DNA from: Sipunculus nudus | Taxonomy: Eukaryota > Annelida > Sipuncula > Golfingiida > Sipunculidae | DNA: 64,000 nt | Direction: 5' to 3' | Assembly (NCBI GenBank): GCA_026874595.1 | Contig: CM049318.1 | Span: 42,140,456 to 42,204,455, forward strand | Part shown: piece by piece, positions 24,377 to 36,899 of the stretch | Position numbering within the stretch: the first letter of the stretch is position 1 | How the letters are laid out: the number at the start of each line of letters is the position of its first letter | Translations under genes and position numbers: made by a program | The notes under the pieces: generated by a model | What the model was told of the DNA's origin: nothing | Database searches by the model: none | Seen by the model: the letters and a program-made list of their open reading frames with translations, nothing else

Positions 24377-25337
24377 TGACGTTCTAATCCAGATAATAAC
24401 ACGGACCGAATATTACAACTTTTTAATAAAGTTTTTAACACGGACTGAATATTACAATGTTCTAATCCAGATAATAACACGGACTTAACATTACAACTTT
24501 TTAATAAAGTTTATAATACGGACTTAATATTGCAATCTAGAACTTTCTAATAAAGTTTATAATACGGACTTAATATTACATTTTTCTAATAAAGTTTATA
24601 TCACGGACTGAATATTACAACTTTTTTATAAAGTTTATAATAGGGACTTTATATTACAACTTTCTAATAAAGTTTATGATACGGAGTTAATATTACAATG
24701 TCCTAATCCAGTTAACAAAACGGACTTAATATTACAATATTTAAATAAAGTTTATAATACGGACTTAATGTTACAACTTTCTAATAAAATTTACAATACG
24801 GACTGAATAATACAACTTTCTTATCAAGTTTATAACACGGACTGAATATTACAACTTTCTAATCAAGTTTATAACACGGACTGAATATAACAATGTTCTA
24901 ATCAAGTTTATAACACGGACTTTATATTACAACTTTCTAATCAAGTTCATAACACGGACTGACTATTATAACTTTCTAATCAAGTTTATAATATGGACTG
25001 AATATACCAACTTCCTTATAATGTTTATTACACGGACTGAATATCAGAACTTTCTGATCATGTTTTTAAGACGGACTGAATAATACAACTTTCTAATCAT
25101 GATTATAACACGGACTGAATATATCGTTTTAATCATATTTATAACATGGACTGAATATAACAACTTTCTGATCAATTTTATAACACTGACTGAATATAAT
25201 ACTGTTCTAATCAAGTATATAACAGTGACTGAATATTACATTTTTCTTATCAAGTTTATAATGCTCACTGATTAATACAACGTTCTAATCATGTTAATAA
25301 CACGGACTAAATATTATTACGTTTGAATCAAGTTGTA
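24377..25337 (+). repeat. 39-bp minisatellite, about 24 copies
   Basis: Unit close to TTCTAATCAAGTTTATAACA plus CGGACTGAATATTACAACT. Copies diverge by substitutions and small indels, more so at both ends. Confidence 0.95.
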
Positions 25338-25630
25338 CACGTTTCCATTGAATACGCTGTGCACGGGTATCATGTCTTTAGTGTACGCCTGTATTCATTT
25401 TTAATTTAACCTTTTAAAATAATTCAAACAATTTTTTTCAGTTCTTGGAAACTGCTAGAACCAGACGTCATGAATTTCTTACTGACTGTTAAATCTGAGA
25501 AATAGAGCTATTGTTCAAGGGATGTATATCTTTATTGAAAATTTTAATTCTATTACAATGTACCTACGGGCCATCAAGATAACTATCTTTATAACCACCA
25601 AGTGGACAAAACTCCGCTTGTGGTAAAGAT

Positions 25631-26221
25631 ACCAGGGCATTGGTGTGGTAATGATGTCAGGGCAGCGGTGTGGTAAGATGTCAGAGCAGCGGTGTCGTTA
25701 AGATATGGTAGCAGTGTGGTAAAGATATTAGAGCAGCCGTGTGGTAAAGATATCAGGGCAGCTTTGTGGTAAAGATATCAGGGCAGCTTTGTGGTAGATA
25801 TATAAGGGCAGCTTTGTGGTAGAGATATCAGGGCAGCTTTGTGGTTAAAATATCAGGGCAGCTTTGTGGTATGATATCAGGGCAGCTTTGTGGTAAAGAT
25901 ATCATGGCAGCTTTGTGGTAGAGATATCAGGGCTGCTTTGTGGTTTAAAATATCAGGGCAGCTTTGTGGTTAAAATATAATGGCAGCTTTGTGGTTAAAA
26001 TATCAGGGCAGCTTTGTGGTTAAAATATCAGGGCAGCTTTGTGGTATGATATCAGGGCAGCTTTGTGGTAAAGATATCAGGGCAGCTTTGTGATAGAGAT
26101 ATCAGGGCAGCCTTGTGGTTAAAATATCAGGGCAGCTTTGTGGTATGATATCAGGGAAGCTTTGTGGTAAAGATATCATGGCAGCTTTGTATTAGAGATA
26201 TCAGGGCAGCTTTGAGGTAAG
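25631..26221 (+). repeat. 25-bp minisatellite, about 23 copies
   Basis: Unit close to AGATATCAGGGCAGCTTTG followed by TGGTAA. The first four copies (GCAGCGGTGTGG) are the most diverged; later ones are almost uniform, as expected of expansion in the interior. Confidence 0.95.
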
Positions 26222-26748
26222 TTCATTCGTACAACAATTGTGTGGCACTTAATAATGTAGTGTACTGGAAAATCTGTTATATTGTACTTCCATTACGCAT
26301 GACTATCAGTGTTTCATATACGGCGAACTTGAAAACAGCCTTTCGCTAGTGATTCGACTTACAAGTGCTGTTTGGGGTCAGCATTAAATGTTGTGATTGT
26401 TACATTCCGAAAAAAGACATAGTGGTAACAGATATGTATCTCAATTTCAGTTTACTTCGGCTTTACATTTATAAACAGAAATATTTCTCATATATATCGT
26501 ATTTTGTTATTGTCCAGGGATTTTTTAATTGTGCAGATGTTGGCTGCATTTTCCCAGAAAATGGCCCATTATTCAGAATTTTGTGCAGTAAGGTCATTTC
26601 TCTTTAATATTCCAGTAATAGGGTAATTCCTATGTTTTTTTCTCCAGTTTCCTTGCATTGTTTAGCGAAGGTGTGTCTTACGTTTCAGTTGTGATATCTT
26701 AAAATTATGACTAAGTGACACGAAGCCCAACGTCACAATGGCTTTGTT

Positions 26749-26903
26749 ATGACCTCACTGCATGAGGGCACGTGCATTATACGGAAAAGAAACTCTCTTG
26801 AATACATTTCAATGAAAACTCCTGCTGACACCAGACAGATCACATTACCAAACAGCAGGCACGCATCAACATACAAAGAAATAACAAAACTCCCACTATG
26901 CAG
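26749..26903 (+). CDS. Possible first coding exon (tentative)
   Basis: ATG at 26749 opens MTSLHEGTCIIRKRNSLEYI, continuing through PADTRQITLPNSRHASTYKE to a strong donor CAG|GTATGT at 26903. The frame is open upstream to about 26717. No domain recognised. It depends on one donor and about 52 open codons, so chance is a real alternative. Confidence 0.25.
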
Positions 26904-27374
26904 GTATGTTTACATATTCACATGAAATGCCTTATATAAAGAATACCGCTGTCAAATATAATACCATTTATCGCACAAGCTAGTTTATGATTGAAGCATC
27001 GCCAACTCAATACGGGTACACTGCAACAAGAACATATACACCAACGTTTACGGACAGCTTGCCAAATGTATATTGTGGTGGGAAAAAAGCGTGGCGAAAA
27101 CCATTGGTCGTCAGTGCCACCCAGTATTTTATGAAGTTAAGCAATACCGTTCAGTATTTCTCATAAACCGTAACGCATATGTGGAATCGACTCTACATCA
27201 TGATACACAAAGTCAATATAAACCAGAATGATTTAAAAACACAGAACTCAAGTATAGTCAATGGTTGTCAAGCTGTTTATTTATTGTTTAATTATTCAGG
27301 CTCTTGGACTGACATCAGAGGAGACCACAAACTCTAACAAATCACACAAAAAGGTCAACGAAACATGAGAGGCT

Positions 27375-27954
27375 CGCATATAGAGTTATAAAAGGTCATG
27401 TAATGTGAGAGGCTGGCATTTAGAGTTATAAGAGGTCAAGTTATGTGAGAGACTGGCATTTAGAGTTTTACCAGGTCATGTAAAAGACAGACGGGTATAT
27501 AAAGTTACACAAGTTCATGTAATGTGCGAGACTGGTATAAAGAGTTATACCCGGTCATTTAATGTGAGAGACTTGTATATAGAGTAATTCAAGGTCATAT
27601 AATGTGAGAGACTGGCATACAGAGTTATGCAAGGTCATGTATTGTGCGAGAATGGCATATAGAGTTATACAAAGTCATGTGATGTGAGAGACTGGTATAT
27701 AAAGTTACACAAGTTCATGTAATGTGAGAGACTGGTATAAAGAGTTATACCCGGTCATTTAATGTGAGAGACTGGTATATAGGGTTATACAAGGAGGAGA
27801 CCACAAACTCTAAAAAATCACAGAAAATATCAGTGAAACATGAGAGGCTCGCATATAGAGTTACACAAGGTTATATAATGTGAGAGACTGGTATATAGAG
27901 TGATACAAGGTCATGTAATGTGAGAGACTTGTATATAGAGTTATACAAGGTCAT
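27375..27954 (+). repeat. 40-bp minisatellite, left part
   Basis: Unit close to GTCATGTAATGTGAGAGACT plus GGTATATAGAGTTATACAAG. A longer block with GGAGACCACAAACTCTAA occurs at about 27312 and 27795, so part of the array was duplicated as a larger module of about 480 bp. The array continues at 28755 beyond an LTR insertion. Confidence 0.95.
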
Positions 27955-28754
27955 TGTTACAGATGCCCTTTTTATTGTGTGGCACGGGCGTAACTCGTGT
28001 TGTAGCGCCCGTGTCAGGCCGCGTATTGCATTCACAGTTTAATCCGTACTGGTTGAACTCTCGTTGTCATGCTAGCTTGGGGCTTTCTAGCCTGGCCGAG
28101 CTCACGTGTGAACCCTAATATGTAGAGACACAGCGATGTATTTCTAGATGATTCCTGTAACGCGTGTTTACTGTGTGTTGTGTTGGATTCTTTAGACTGT
28201 TCGAGAAGTGGAAAATTCTAGGCTTGGGGTGAGAAGTAGGGAACTGTGTTTTAAACCGAGAGAGAGGTTAAAGAATATTCCAGCGGACGCAGACGTGTGG
28301 GACCTATCCGATTATCTAGTAATTTCAGGAATTCTACTATTACTAACTATACAATTTAATGCTGCCTGCCTCAAGTTTACTTTCTAGATTGTTACAAGAG
28401 CTTTACATTGGACTGTTATTCTCCGATAGTATACATTTAAAGAACTTGTCGCTGTAGCGGTGATGGTATCCAGGTACTGTGCACTTTGTTTATCAGGCTG
28501 TGTGATTATATTGATTTGATGTTATACTGTTATTGTACTGTGTAATTGTATTGATTTAGTGTACTGTAATGTTAGGGTTGTTTTAAGAATAAATTATAGT
28601 TATTTGTTAACAAAAAAAAAAACACTGACTTCTTTATTCATTCTCCTAGACATTTCACGCCGCCTAGTGTTATAGAATCTGATGTTTTTATCTCAATTAC
28701 AAAATTTGTGTTCATCACGCATACCTGATCTGTTTATATTAGGTTCCGTTTACA
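27955..28754 (+). mobile_element. Full-length solo LTR copy 4, 4-bp target duplication
   Basis: Runs from TGTTACAGATGCCC to AGGTTCCGTTTACA, with TG...CA ends, and is flanked on both sides by TCAT (27951-27954 and 28755-28758). It splits one unit of the 40-bp minisatellite (GGTCAT/TCATGTAATG), which defines both borders. AATAAA lies near 28590. The TATA box found in other copies is lost through a small deletion near 28235. A 4-bp duplication is common for Ty3/gypsy-type elements, but without pol the superfamily is inference. Confidence 0.88.
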
Positions 28755-28999
28755 TCATGTAATGTAAGAGACTGGTATATAGAGTAATACAAACTCATGT
28801 AAAATGCGAGACTGGCATATAGAGTTATACAAGGACATGTAATGTGAGAGACTGGTGTATAGAGTTATACAAGGACATGTAATGTGAGAGACTGGTATAT
28901 AGAGTTATACAATGTCATGCAATGTGAAAGACTGGTATATAGAGTTCTACAGGGTCATGTAATGTGAGAATCTGTTATATAGAGATATACAAGGTCATG
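28755..28999 (+). repeat. 40-bp minisatellite, right part
   Basis: Continuation of the array at 27375-27954 beyond the LTR, about six copies. Confidence 0.93.
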
Positions 29000-30094
29000 T
29001 GAGGAACTGGCATTTGCTAGTTTCATTAATATGCATCAGTGTCCTTAAAACCCAGAATCCGCCAGTACTTACTCTACCTTTCACAGAATACTTGAAAAGT
29101 AACATGGATTTAGAGAACTTCTGAGTCCAATAACACCCACAAATATCATAAAGTGTACAAAAATAAAGTTTATGTGGAATACGGAACAAAGAAACTGTCA
29201 AGTGTACCCCCCGTGATCAGGGTGTATTGTTATCCGGGACAATGAATCCAGCTTCTTCTACGTAATTTACGAGTCAGCTGTAGTAACCGAATGCTGTCAA
29301 ATTTGATTTTATGTTAAAGCAACGCCTACCTATGCTGATACTACAAAAAAAATGGCAAGGCGAGCTGGTGACGTCACATCAACTAAAAATGTATTTTTGC
29401 AAGACTGAATTACAGTATGCTCGTGAAAATATATAATATTCATTCACAAGGACATATAAACTTTGCATATTATATTTAAAGACATGCGTTTCTTTGAGAG
29501 GTGAATATTACAGTAACCTTCAAGGGGGGCTACTTTTTAGGAAGGAGAGGTTATCAATGTAATCATAGCTTTAATATTCAAAGAATAAAATTAATATACT
29601 CTAGGAGTTTACGGACTGGAGTATCATCTGAGAGTCTGGCCGTGTCGAATATTGCTGACGGGGGCATAAAACTCGCTGCTTAAGGGAACACAGAGATACC
29701 GTTGATAAGCCCAACGCTAATTGATACAGCGCAAGAGTCCCCCCTTCGGCGTGACATCGGAACAGCTCGTTAGTTCCCGGAGACCCCAAGCGTGAACGTT
29801 TTGGTACTTCCGGTAACGCGTATATCCCTTTTTTGTTGCCCGTGACAGAAACTGCAGGGGAAACCCCGTCTGTAAACTCCTTGATATACTGGAAAGAAAA
29901 ATATCAGTATTTTAGACTGATGGACGTTGGTTCATTTTCTCCTTTTCGGAGTTAAATACTATTAATACTTAAATAATTATATATATAACATCTATAGGTC
30001 TATACAGAAAAACGTCCTTACTAATCAAGTTTTTCCATTATATGGAGTCATGCCCCCGATAAATCGACGCCACCGATAACCTTCCCACTGAAAA
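29000..30094. other. No gene recognised
   Basis: Unique-looking DNA. Open frames at 28995-29201, 29501-29683 and 29601-29789 show no domain or splice support. The 29690-29830 stretch is GC-richer than its surroundings. Confidence 0.45.
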
Positions 30095-33000
30095 CCGGTA
30101 TCTCTGACACCCGGTATCTCTGACACCCGGTACGTCTGACATCCAGTACCTCTGACACCCATTACCTCTGACAACCACACCCATTACACCAGGTACCTCA
30201 GATACCAAGTATCTCTGACACACAGTACCTCTAACACCCAGTACCTCTGATACCCAATGTCTCTGACTCCTGGTACCTCTGGCAACTGCTACCTCTTACA
30301 CCGGGTACCTCTGACACAGTACCTCTGACAGCCGGTACCTCTGACACCTAGTACCTCTGACACCAGGTACCTCTGACACTTGGTACCTCTGATACCCGGT
30401 ACAAATAACAACTGATACCTCATACACCGGGTACCTCTGACACACAGTACCTCTGACAGCCGGTACCTCTGACACCTAGTACCTCTGACACCAGGTACCT
30501 CTGACACCTGGTACCTCTGATACCCGGTACAAATAACAACTGATACCTCATACACCGGGTACCTCTGACACACAGTACCTCTGACAGCCGGTACCTCTGA
30601 CACCTAGTACCTCTGACACCAGCTACCTCTGACACCTGGTACCTCTGATACCCGGTACAAATAACAACTGATACCTCATACACCGGGTACCTCTGACACA
30701 CAGTACCTCTTACAGCCGGTACTTCTGACACCTAGTACCTCTGACAGCCGGTACCTCTGACACCAGGTACCTCTGACACCAGGTACCTCTGACACCAGGT
30801 ACCTTTGATACCCGTTACATCTGACACCTAGTACCTCTGACACCAGGTACCTCTGATACCCGGTACATCTGACAACTGATACATCTTACACCTGGTACCT
30901 CTGACACCTAGTACCTCTGATACCCGGTACTTCTGACAACTGCTACCTCTTACACCCGGTACCTCTGACACCCAGTGCCTCTGACACCCGGTATCTATAG
31001 CAACTGCTACCTCTTACACCGGGTACCTCTGACACCCAGTACCTCTGACACCCAGTACATCTGACACCAAGTACCTCTTACAACCAGCACCTCTGACACC
31101 CGGTACCTCTGACAACTGATATCTCTTACACCCGGTACCTCTGACACCCGGTACCTCTGACACCCGGTACCTCTGACAACCAGCACCTCTGACACCCAGC
31201 ACCTCTGACACCCGGTACCTCTGACAACTGATATCTCTTACACCCGGTTCCTCTGAATCCCAGTCCTTCTGATACCTGGTACTTCTGAGACCCGGTACCT
31301 CTGACACCCGGTACCTCTGACACCCGGTACCTCTGACACCCAGCACCTCTGACACCCTGCACCTCTGACACCCGGTACCTCTGACAACTGATATCTCTTA
31401 CACCTGGTTCCTCTGAATTCCAGTCCTTCTGATACCCGGTACTTCTGAGACCCGGTACCTCTGATACCCGGTACCTCTGACACCCGGTACCTCTGACACC
31501 CAACACCTCTGACACCCGGTACCTCTGACACCCGGTACTTCTGAGACCCGGTACCTCTGACACCCGGTACCTCTGACACCTAGTACCTCTGACACCCGGT
31601 ATCTCTGATACCCGGTACCTCTGACATCCGGTACCTCTGACACCCGGTACCTCTGACACCCGGTACCTCTGACACCCGGCACCTCTGACATCCAGCACCT
31701 CTGACACCCAGTACCTCTGACACCCAGTACCTCTGACACCCAGTACCTCTTACACCCGGTACCTCTGACACCCGGTACCTCTGACACCCGGTACCTCTGA
31801 CACCCAGTACCACTGACACCCGGTACCTCTGACACCCGGTACCTCTGACACCCGGTACCTCTGACACCCGGTACCTCTGACACCCGGTACTTCTGAGACC
31901 CGGTACCTCTGACACCCGGTACCTCTGACACCCGGTACCTCTGACACCCGGTACCTCTGACACCCGGTACCTCTGACACCCGGTACTTCTGACACCTGGT
32001 ACCTCTGACACCCGGTACCTCTAAAACCCGGTACTTCTGAGACCCGGTACCTCTGACACCCGGTACCTCTGACACCCGGTACCTCTGACACCCGGTACCT
32101 CTGATACCCGGTACCTCTGACACCCGGTACCTCTGACACCCGGTACCTCTGACACCCGGTACCTCTGACACCCAGCACCTCTGACACCCAGCACCTCTGA
32201 CACCCGGTACCTCTGACAACTGATATCTCTTACACCCGGTTCCTCTGAATCCCAGTCCTTCTGAAACTGGTACTTCTGACACCCAGTACCTCTGACACCC
32301 GGTACCTCTGACACCCGGTACCTCTGACACCCAGTACCTCTGACACCCGGTACCTCTGACACCCGGTACCTCTGACACCCAGTACCTCTGACACCCGGTA
32401 CCTCTGACACCCGGTATCTCTGACACCCGGTACCTCTGACACCCGGTACCTCTGACAACTGATATCTCTTACATCCGGTTCCTCTGAATCCCAGTCCTTC
32501 TGATACCCGGTACTTCTGACACCTGGTACCTCTGACACCCGGTACCTCTGATACCCGGTACTTCTGAGACCCGGTACCTCTGACACCCGGTACCTCTGAC
32601 ACCCGGTACCTCTGACACCCAGCACCTCTGACACCCGGTACCTCTGACACCCGGTACCTCTGACAACTGATATCTCTTACACCCCGTTCCTCTGAATCCC
32701 AGTCCTTCTGAGACCCGGTACCTCTGACACCCGGTACCTCTGACACCCAGCACTTCTGACACCTGGTACCTCTGACACCCGGTACCTCTGACACCCAGTA
32801 CCTCTGATACCCGGTACTTCTGAGACCCGGTACCTCTGATACCCGGTACCTCTGACACCCGGTACCTCTGACACCCGGTACCTCTGACACCTGGTACCTC
32901 TGACACCCGGTACCTCTGACACCCGGTATCTCTGATACCCGGTACTTCTGAGACCCGGTACCTCTGACACCCGGTACCTCTGACACCCGGTACCTCTGAC

Positions 33001-34048
33001 ACCCGGTACCTCTGATACCCGGTACCTCTGACACCCGGTACCTCTGACACCCGGTACCTCTGACACCCGGTACCTCTGACACCCAGCACCTCTGACACTC
33101 AGCACCTCTGACACCCGGTACCTCTGACAACTGATATCTCTTACACCCGGTTCCTCTGAATCCCAGTCCTTCTGATACCCAGTACTTCTGACACCCAGTA
33201 CCTCTGACACCCGGTACCTCTGACACCCGGTAACTCTGACACCCAGTACCTCTGACACCCGGTACCTCTGACACCCGGTACCTCTGACAACTGATATCTC
33301 TTACACCCGGTTCCTCTGAATCCCAGTCCTTCTGATACCCGGTACTTCTGACACCCGGTACCTCTGACACCCGGTACCTCTGATACCCGGTACTTCTGAG
33401 ACCCGGTACCTCTGACACCCGGTACCTCTGACACCCGGTACCTCTGACACCCAGCACCTCTGACACCCAGCACCTCTGACAACCGGTACCTCTGACAACT
33501 GATATCTCTTACACCCGGTTCCTCTGAATCCCAGTCCTTCTGATACCCGGTACTTCTGACACCCGGTACCTCTGACACCCGGTACCTCTGATACCCGGTA
33601 CTTCTGAGACCCGGTACCTCTGACACCCGGTACCTCTGACACCCAGTACCTCTGATACCCGGTACTTCTGAGACCCGGTACCTCTGACACCCAGTACCTC
33701 TGACACCCAGTACCTCTGACAACCGCTACCTCTAACACCTGGTACCGCCGACACTCAGTACCTCTGACACCCAGTACCTCTGACACCCGGAACCTCTGAG
33801 ACCCGGTACTTCTGAGACCCGGTACCTCTGACACCCAGTACCTCTGACACCCATTACCTCTGATACCCGGTACTTCTGACACCCGGTACCTCTGACACCC
33901 AGTACCTCTGACACCCAGTACCTCTGACACCCAGTACCTCTGACAACCGCTACCTCTAACACCTGGTACCGCCGACACTCAGTACCTCTGACACCCAGTA
34001 CCTCTGTCACTCGGTTGCTCTGACTCTCGTACCTTCGGCAACAACTAC
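30095..34048 (-). repeat. 16-bp minisatellite (GGTACCTCTGACACCC), about 245 units, with higher-order structure
   Basis: Nearly 4 kb of 16-bp units, most holding a KpnI site GGTACC. Between about 30290 and 30720 the units form a 128-bp (8 x 16) higher-order repeat marked by GGTACAAATAACAACTGATA at 30399, 30527 and 30655. From 31.1 to 33.5 kb a second marker, CTGATATCTCTTACACC then CCTCTGAATCCCAGTCC, recurs at spacings of about 164-240 bp. Long minus-strand open frames (up to 481 codons of RYRVSEVPGVRGTGCQ) arise because the minus-strand unit has no stop in any frame; they are not genes. Confidence 0.98.
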
Positions 34049-34526
34049 CATGGCTACCACGAATATCACGACCACCCAAGTACCTCGGCCGCCATGGTAA
34101 CACGGCCGACCCGGATTTACGCCATTCCCAGTGTCTTGAGAACCTTTGTGACAAATTGACATGCATGTAAACTGACACGCCACCAACTAGGGCAAGTCTA
34201 TATTTCTCAGTCTGTCGTATTGCTGGCATTTCACTCTATGTTTTAGGTGAGATATTTGTCGTCGGTTGCGTCCTTTAATAATACACTGTTATGAATCATT
34301 TAAAACAAGCCACAACCAAACACTACTGAACTAGAACTGCAGCCAGCATGGTCTATTTCTCTTGTATAATGCATATCTATCCCGGCGGCCACCGGCGTGT
34401 CAGTTTATCACTTGTTTCAGATGGATGGGGAGCTATTAAAAACAAGTTTCCCAAACAAAAGCAGCAATATATATCCTGATCTGGGTGACTCAGGCTGTTG
34501 ACTCTCGGGAGGCCAGCTCAGCTTAC
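34049..34526. other. Spacer between minisatellite and candidate exon
   Basis: Unique-looking DNA; no feature recognised. Confidence 0.45.
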
Positions 34527-34688
34527 CTTTATTCTTTGATGCTCTAGCTTGAAGGCCTGCCAGGTGGCCTTGGGTCTGTTTGAACGATTGCTAATTGAGG
34601 CAGAGCCAACGCGATGACGGCCACGCATGCTATTGAAACTAAACAGACTGTTTAATCTCTGTCTAGAAAGTCCGTCCAACCATGTCAT
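34527..34688 (-). CDS. Possible first coding exon, 54 codons
   Basis: On the minus strand ATG at 34688 opens exactly 54 codons, starting MTWLDGLSRQRLNSLFSFNS and ending ATWQAFKLEHQRIK at a consensus donor AAG|GTAAGC. An in-frame start upstream at 34730, directly after an acceptor-like TACATTCAG, is the alternative start of the segment. The middle is rich in Arg and Ser. GC is higher than the flanks. No family recognised. If real, its intron runs into the 4-kb minisatellite. Confidence 0.45.
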
Positions 34689-34777
34689 GATAAAAATCAA
34701 ATGGATCCCACTGAATGGCGTATTTACCATCTGAATGTATAGCTGTTAAGGCAATTTCTTGTAGTCTCTGTAGTCAC

Positions 34778-34778
<1 letters not shown>

Positions 34779-34827
<49 letters not shown>
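34779..34827. repeat. (TA)n(TG)n microsatellite
   Basis: Compound dinucleotide repeat; open frames through it are artefacts. Confidence 0.97.
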
Positions 34828-34828
<1 letters not shown>

Positions 34829-35521
34829 CCATTTATATGGCTCGACACCAGAACATATACATATCATTCTCCCACAGGTATTTTGAACATTTTGTAATAT
34901 GAATCTAACTTTTATGCTATCAAAGCCGGATAAGAGAAAGCAATCATTGTGAACGGAGCACCTTATAAGGTGTTGAATTGAAAGGAAATTTAAATTATCA
35001 TTATGCAAATTCAGAAATGGTCATTTCAAACCAAACTTGTTAAAGTTACACATGCTGTCAGTTGTTTGCCGCTAACGTGAGACGGTAAAATAATGAGGTC
35101 TTTTGTTATCAGACCTTGTTCATTTGGAAACCAGTGGTGCCTCGTAAGAAAAAAAAAAAGGTTTAACCAATATAACTAATTCTTGATTTACTGTTTTATG
35201 ATAATTCAAGTTCCTAAATTCCACATTGTGATATTGGCTATATGCATAGATATCTAGGTTGGCCAATTTAATAATGATAAGTACGTATTGTCTTATACCT
35301 GACGTGAGAATAATGTTCGAGTTATGAACTGCAAGTTGTTTCTTGAGTATTATATTTTAGCTATAATTGAAAGATTGAAAGAAAATGAATGTTTATAAAG
35401 GTTTTTTTAATCGGATACCTCTTATCACACCACATCAAGCACACCGTTATACATGTTGGAGCTTTACTGATGTTATAGTCTATGTCTCTTCACCATGGGA
35501 ATACCGTATGATCAGAATAGA
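34828..35521. other. AT-rich DNA, nothing recognised
   Basis: Short A runs near 35150 and no coding or repeat structure seen. Confidence 0.5.
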
Positions 35522-36103
35522 CATCACGTATCGATATGTGCCGATATACGTCGTTTAACATCACATATCGATATGTGCCGATACGTCGGTGGATAACGGT
35601 TCACGTATCGATTTGTGCCGATACGTCGGTGGATAGCTGTCCACGTATCGATAAGTGCTGATACATCGGTGGACATCACGTATCGATATGTGCCGATACG
35701 TCGGTGGATAACGGTTCACGTATCGATAAGTGCTGATACATCGGTGGACATCACGTATCGATATGTGCCGATACGTCGGTGGATAACGGTTCACGTATCG
35801 ATAAGTGCTGATACATCGGTGGACATCACGTATCGATATGTGCCGATACGTCGGTGGATAACGGTTCACGTATCGATAAGTGCTGATACATCGGTGGACA
35901 TCACGTATCGATATGTGCCGATACGTCGGTGGATAACGGTTCACGTATCGATATGTGCCGATACGTCGGTGGATAACGGTTCACGTATCGATATGTGCCG
36001 ATACGTCGGTGGATAACGGTTCACGTATCGATATGTACCAATACGTCGGTGGATAACGGTTCACGTATCGATATGTACCAATTCGTCGGTGGATAACGGT
36101 TCA
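35522..36103 (+). repeat. Palindromic tandem array of 40- and 35-bp subunits
   Basis: A 40-bp subunit contains CGTATCG-ATATGTGC-CGATACG, a perfect 7-bp inverted repeat. A 35-bp subunit has a weaker version. They alternate as a 75-bp composite unit (starts near 35676, 35751, 35826, 35901) and then the 40-bp subunit repeats alone to the end. Because 75 is a multiple of three and the sequence lacks stops, both strands show open frames of about 130 codons; these are artefacts. Confidence 0.97.
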
Positions 36104-36139
36104 GCACTGATAATAGCAAAGTTGGTTATGTCATGAATG

Positions 36140-36265
36140 TTTTTTTTCATACATTCGTCAGCAAAAGCCTTTTATAACAGGATCAACCCGTAGCCAAATA
36201 GAAAGCTTTATTACAGATAAATAATGTAATGAAAACAAAGGTAACGTTAACCGTGAATGAAATAT
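36140..36265 (+). repeat. Left part of a direct repeat (copy A)
   Basis: Matches 40535-40661, including AGAAAGCTTTATTACAGATA and the end GTGAATGAAATAT. The right part of copy A continues at 39385 after the inserted element. Confidence 0.88.
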
Positions 36266-36899
36266 AAACAAGAGACCCAGGGGTCTAATGTTCACTCTGT
36301 GAATTACTGTGCATTTTGGCAGGTGATTAAAAAAATGTTTCAGAAAGATCAGTCCAAGAGTCTCAGAGGAGACTATTTTGGCAGATTATAACAAATAAAT
36401 ACTAAATGACATATTATGGATAAAAGCAGAAAAGACCATTACAGCCTGCTGAAAGTAACGCCACCTGCAGGTCAAAATCATTAAGCAGTCACATGATCAA
36501 TATTCCTGTGAAATTTGAAACTGAAGGCTGCAGCAGTACCTAAGATATTTGATAACAGACAATACATCATGTTTGGAAACACATCAAGTTGTCAAATTTT
36601 GCAATTGTCACAATTTGAAGTTCTGTAGATATGCCATCTTGAAAATGACTGAATTTATACTCAAACTATAATACGGGTAGTCGACAAGAGACTACGTGTA
36701 TCCGCCTAAATCAGAGTGGAACGGGTGAAGTGAGGCATGGATCGAGTGGCAAGGGGAACTAGAGTGAAGTGTTGTATATTAGCATGGATGTCTGCAGCCA
36801 AATTGTGTATGTAGATTGCCCCCCTTACCACAAAATCCAGAAAGCCGTCCAAGTTGTATACATATGCAAAATTTAAGGCAGATAAGTCAAACCACTACA

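Noticed and set aside
24377-28999. CRISPR array
   Set aside because: Repeats are contiguous without unique spacers, and the DNA is eukaryotic.
35561-36016. Open frames of about 130 codons on both strands
   Set aside because: They lie wholly in the 75-bp palindromic array; a stop-free unit divisible by three keeps both strands open.
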